A DNA stretch of 64,000 nt from the NCBI RefSeq assembly GCF_009793355.1, contig NZ_WTKP01000006.1, positions 1 through 64,000 of the forward strand. The letters run 5' to 3'. The notes beneath the pieces are model-generated. The model was not told the DNA's origin and did not search any database. It was given only the letters and a program-made list of their open reading frames with translations. Shown piece by piece: positions 63,023-64,000 of this stretch. Both the position numbers and the translations under genes were made by a program. The stretch comes from Vreelandella zhuhanensis (lineage in GTDB: Bacteria > Pseudomonadota > Gammaproteobacteria > Pseudomonadales > Halomonadaceae). The stretch's first letter is position 1. Each line of letters starts with the position of its first letter.

Positions 63023-64000
63023 ATGCTTCTGGTTCCGTTGAATCGCTGGCGTCTTGCCGGCCCATGGATTGCGCTGATCACCTTGGCGGCCATCTGGCTT
63101 GCAAGCGTGATGGGCGCCTTCCTGCTTCCCGATGCCTGGATGTACTGGCAGTACCATCGCATCAACCCGGTAGACAGACCCGTGCCCCAGGTGCTGCTGG
63201 TGGAAGCCGACTTTGAACAGCGCGAGCAGTCTGAATGGCTTGAACTTATCGAGCGACTTGAGCAATTCGATCCCGCAGGCATCGGTTTCATGCGCCAGCC
63301 GGCCGGGCTGACTGGTATCCAGCTTGAACGGCTGCGCGAGGCAGGCATCGTGATTGGCCAGACCGCCGCCCAGGCAACCGACCAAAACCGAGTCCTGACG
63401 CTTCCACCCTCCCAGAGCCTGGATAGTCTGGGCTTGCACAGGCCCCAGATCATCGACGATGGCGAGCGCTACATCAGTACCGAGGCGATGTTGGCGAGCC
63501 GGTCAGAGGGTACTGTGGTTACCGATGATCCCTTTCTAGTCGACTTTCGCCCGGGCATGAACTATCTGCCGATAATCCAGGCCGAGCGGGTGCTGCGTGA
63601 CGATCTAACTCGGGATCTGGTTGGTGGACGCCTGGTGCTGGTGGGCCGAAGCATCGACCCGACCAATCCGCCGCTGCTCACCCCCTTGCCGGAGGAAGCT
63701 GACGTCTCCCGGCTGGTGTATGCCGGCTACACGGTGGATACCCTGCTTCGCGGCCAGCCGCTGCGCACCACGAACTGGTGGCAGAACCTGCTGCTGTCGC
63801 TTGCTGTGCTGGGGGTGGCGGTGCTGCTGTACTTCCGCCTCGGGGCCCATCGCGCCATGAGCACCGCCATCGGTGGCACCATCACCCTGCTCATGGCGGG
63901 CTGGCTGTGCCTGCACTTTCTGGGCATCGTCCTGCCGGTGGCGGAGCTGATAGCCTTTCATTTGCTGCTCTGGTATCTGCTTTCCCGCCGCGAGCAGCGT
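63023..64000 (+). CDS. CHASE2-domain sensor protein, truncated by the window end
   Basis: A plus-strand open frame of 326 codons running off the window: begins MLLVPLNRWRLAGPWIALIT and stays open to base 64000. There is one N-terminal transmembrane helix (about 12-35), an extracytoplasmic domain matching CHASE2 (PQVLLVEADFEQREQ; GGRLVLVGRSIDP; VYAGYTVDTLLRGQPL, about 40-255), and then three closely spaced helices (about 258-322) as in CHASE2 receptors. The output domain lies beyond the window; in the family it is a cyclase, kinase or diguanylate cyclase. No clear ribosome site precedes ATG 63023, so the start is uncertain. Confidence 0.75.
   Translation, partial: MLLVPLNRWRLAGPWIALITLAAIWLASVMGAFLLPDAWMYWQYHRINPVDRPVPQVLLVEADFEQREQSEWLELIERLEQFDPAGIGFMRQPAGLTGIQLERLREAGIVIGQTAAQATDQNRVLTLPPSQSLDSLGLHRPQIIDDGERYISTEAMLASRSEGTVVTDDPFLVDFRPGMNYLPIIQAERVLRDDLTRDLVGGRLVLVGRSIDPTNPPLLTPLPEEADVSRLVYAGYTVDTLLRGQPLRTTNWWQNLLLSLAVLGVAVLLYFRLGAHRAMSTAIGGTITLLMAGWLCLHFLGIVLPVAELIAFHLLLWYLLSRREQR

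Overview
The window reads as chromosomal DNA of a gammaproteobacterium, most likely a member of the Halomonadaceae (Halomonas or a close relative). Supporting points are the folD, tRNA, tig-clpP-clpX-lon-hupB-ppiD gene order, an osmoprotectant ABC transporter, a TRAP transporter, ketone-body/PHB genes (scoAB, bdhA), and a PrrBA/RegBA redox two-component system. The genus is inference. Nearly every gene is intact. There is no prophage, insertion sequence or CRISPR array. Base composition changes along the window: hand-counted 60-base lines give about 42-45% GC near the left end and 60-75% in the right half.

Layout. 1-2.6 kb: 3' end of an rRNA operon (5S), ppnN, a LysR regulator. 2.6-9.1 kb: glycine cleavage genes gcvP and gcvH (minus strand) diverging from an alanine/glycine:sodium symporter and gcvT. 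9.1-11 kb: a LysM/LytM lipoprotein and an acyltransferase. 11-16.2 kb: LysR regulator with scoA-scoB, a DUF1338 protein, a glutaredoxin, an orphan HybE-like protein, and bdhA. 16.2-19.7 kb: regA-regB, a small membrane protein, and pyrC. 19.8-21.9 kb: mtnN, luxS and folD (activated methyl cycle and one-carbon metabolism). 22.1-31.4 kb: tRNA-Pro/Arg/His/His and the protein quality-control block tig, clpP, clpX, lon, hupB, ppiD. 31.4-36.1 kb: lpxH, ppiB, glnS, cysS. 36.2-40 kb: a four-gene osmoprotectant ABC transporter. 40.2-45.6 kb: branched-chain 2-oxoacid dehydrogenase E1-alpha, E1-beta and E2 followed within 6 bases by a Hanks-type protein kinase with an unassigned C-terminal domain. 45.5-51.2 kb: 5-oxoprolinase genes pxpABC facing a TRAP transporter. 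51.2-56.5 kb: a SulP transporter in line with a four-gene MCE/Mla-like lipid transport system. 56.6-60.4 kb: metY, rarD, an omega-amidase, rsuA. 60.4-61.2 kb: a cluster of 14 alternating REP palindromes. 61.2-64 kb: a GAF/PAS histidine kinase and a CHASE2 sensor cut by the window end.

How the genes work together. Three one-carbon/methyl blocks (gcv, mtnN-luxS-folD, metY with an omega-amidase) connect glycine, serine, methionine and tetrahydrofolate metabolism. The bkd operon feeds acyl-CoAs from branched-chain amino acids, and scoAB/bdhA handle 3-hydroxybutyrate and acetoacetate. The most unusual proposal from this window is that the bkd operon carries its own Ser/Thr-kinase-like protein, while its E1-alpha retains the serine-bearing loop that is phosphorylated in the mammalian enzyme. 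The second most unusual feature is the dense, strictly alternating REP cluster, with no REP-associated transposase gene in the window.
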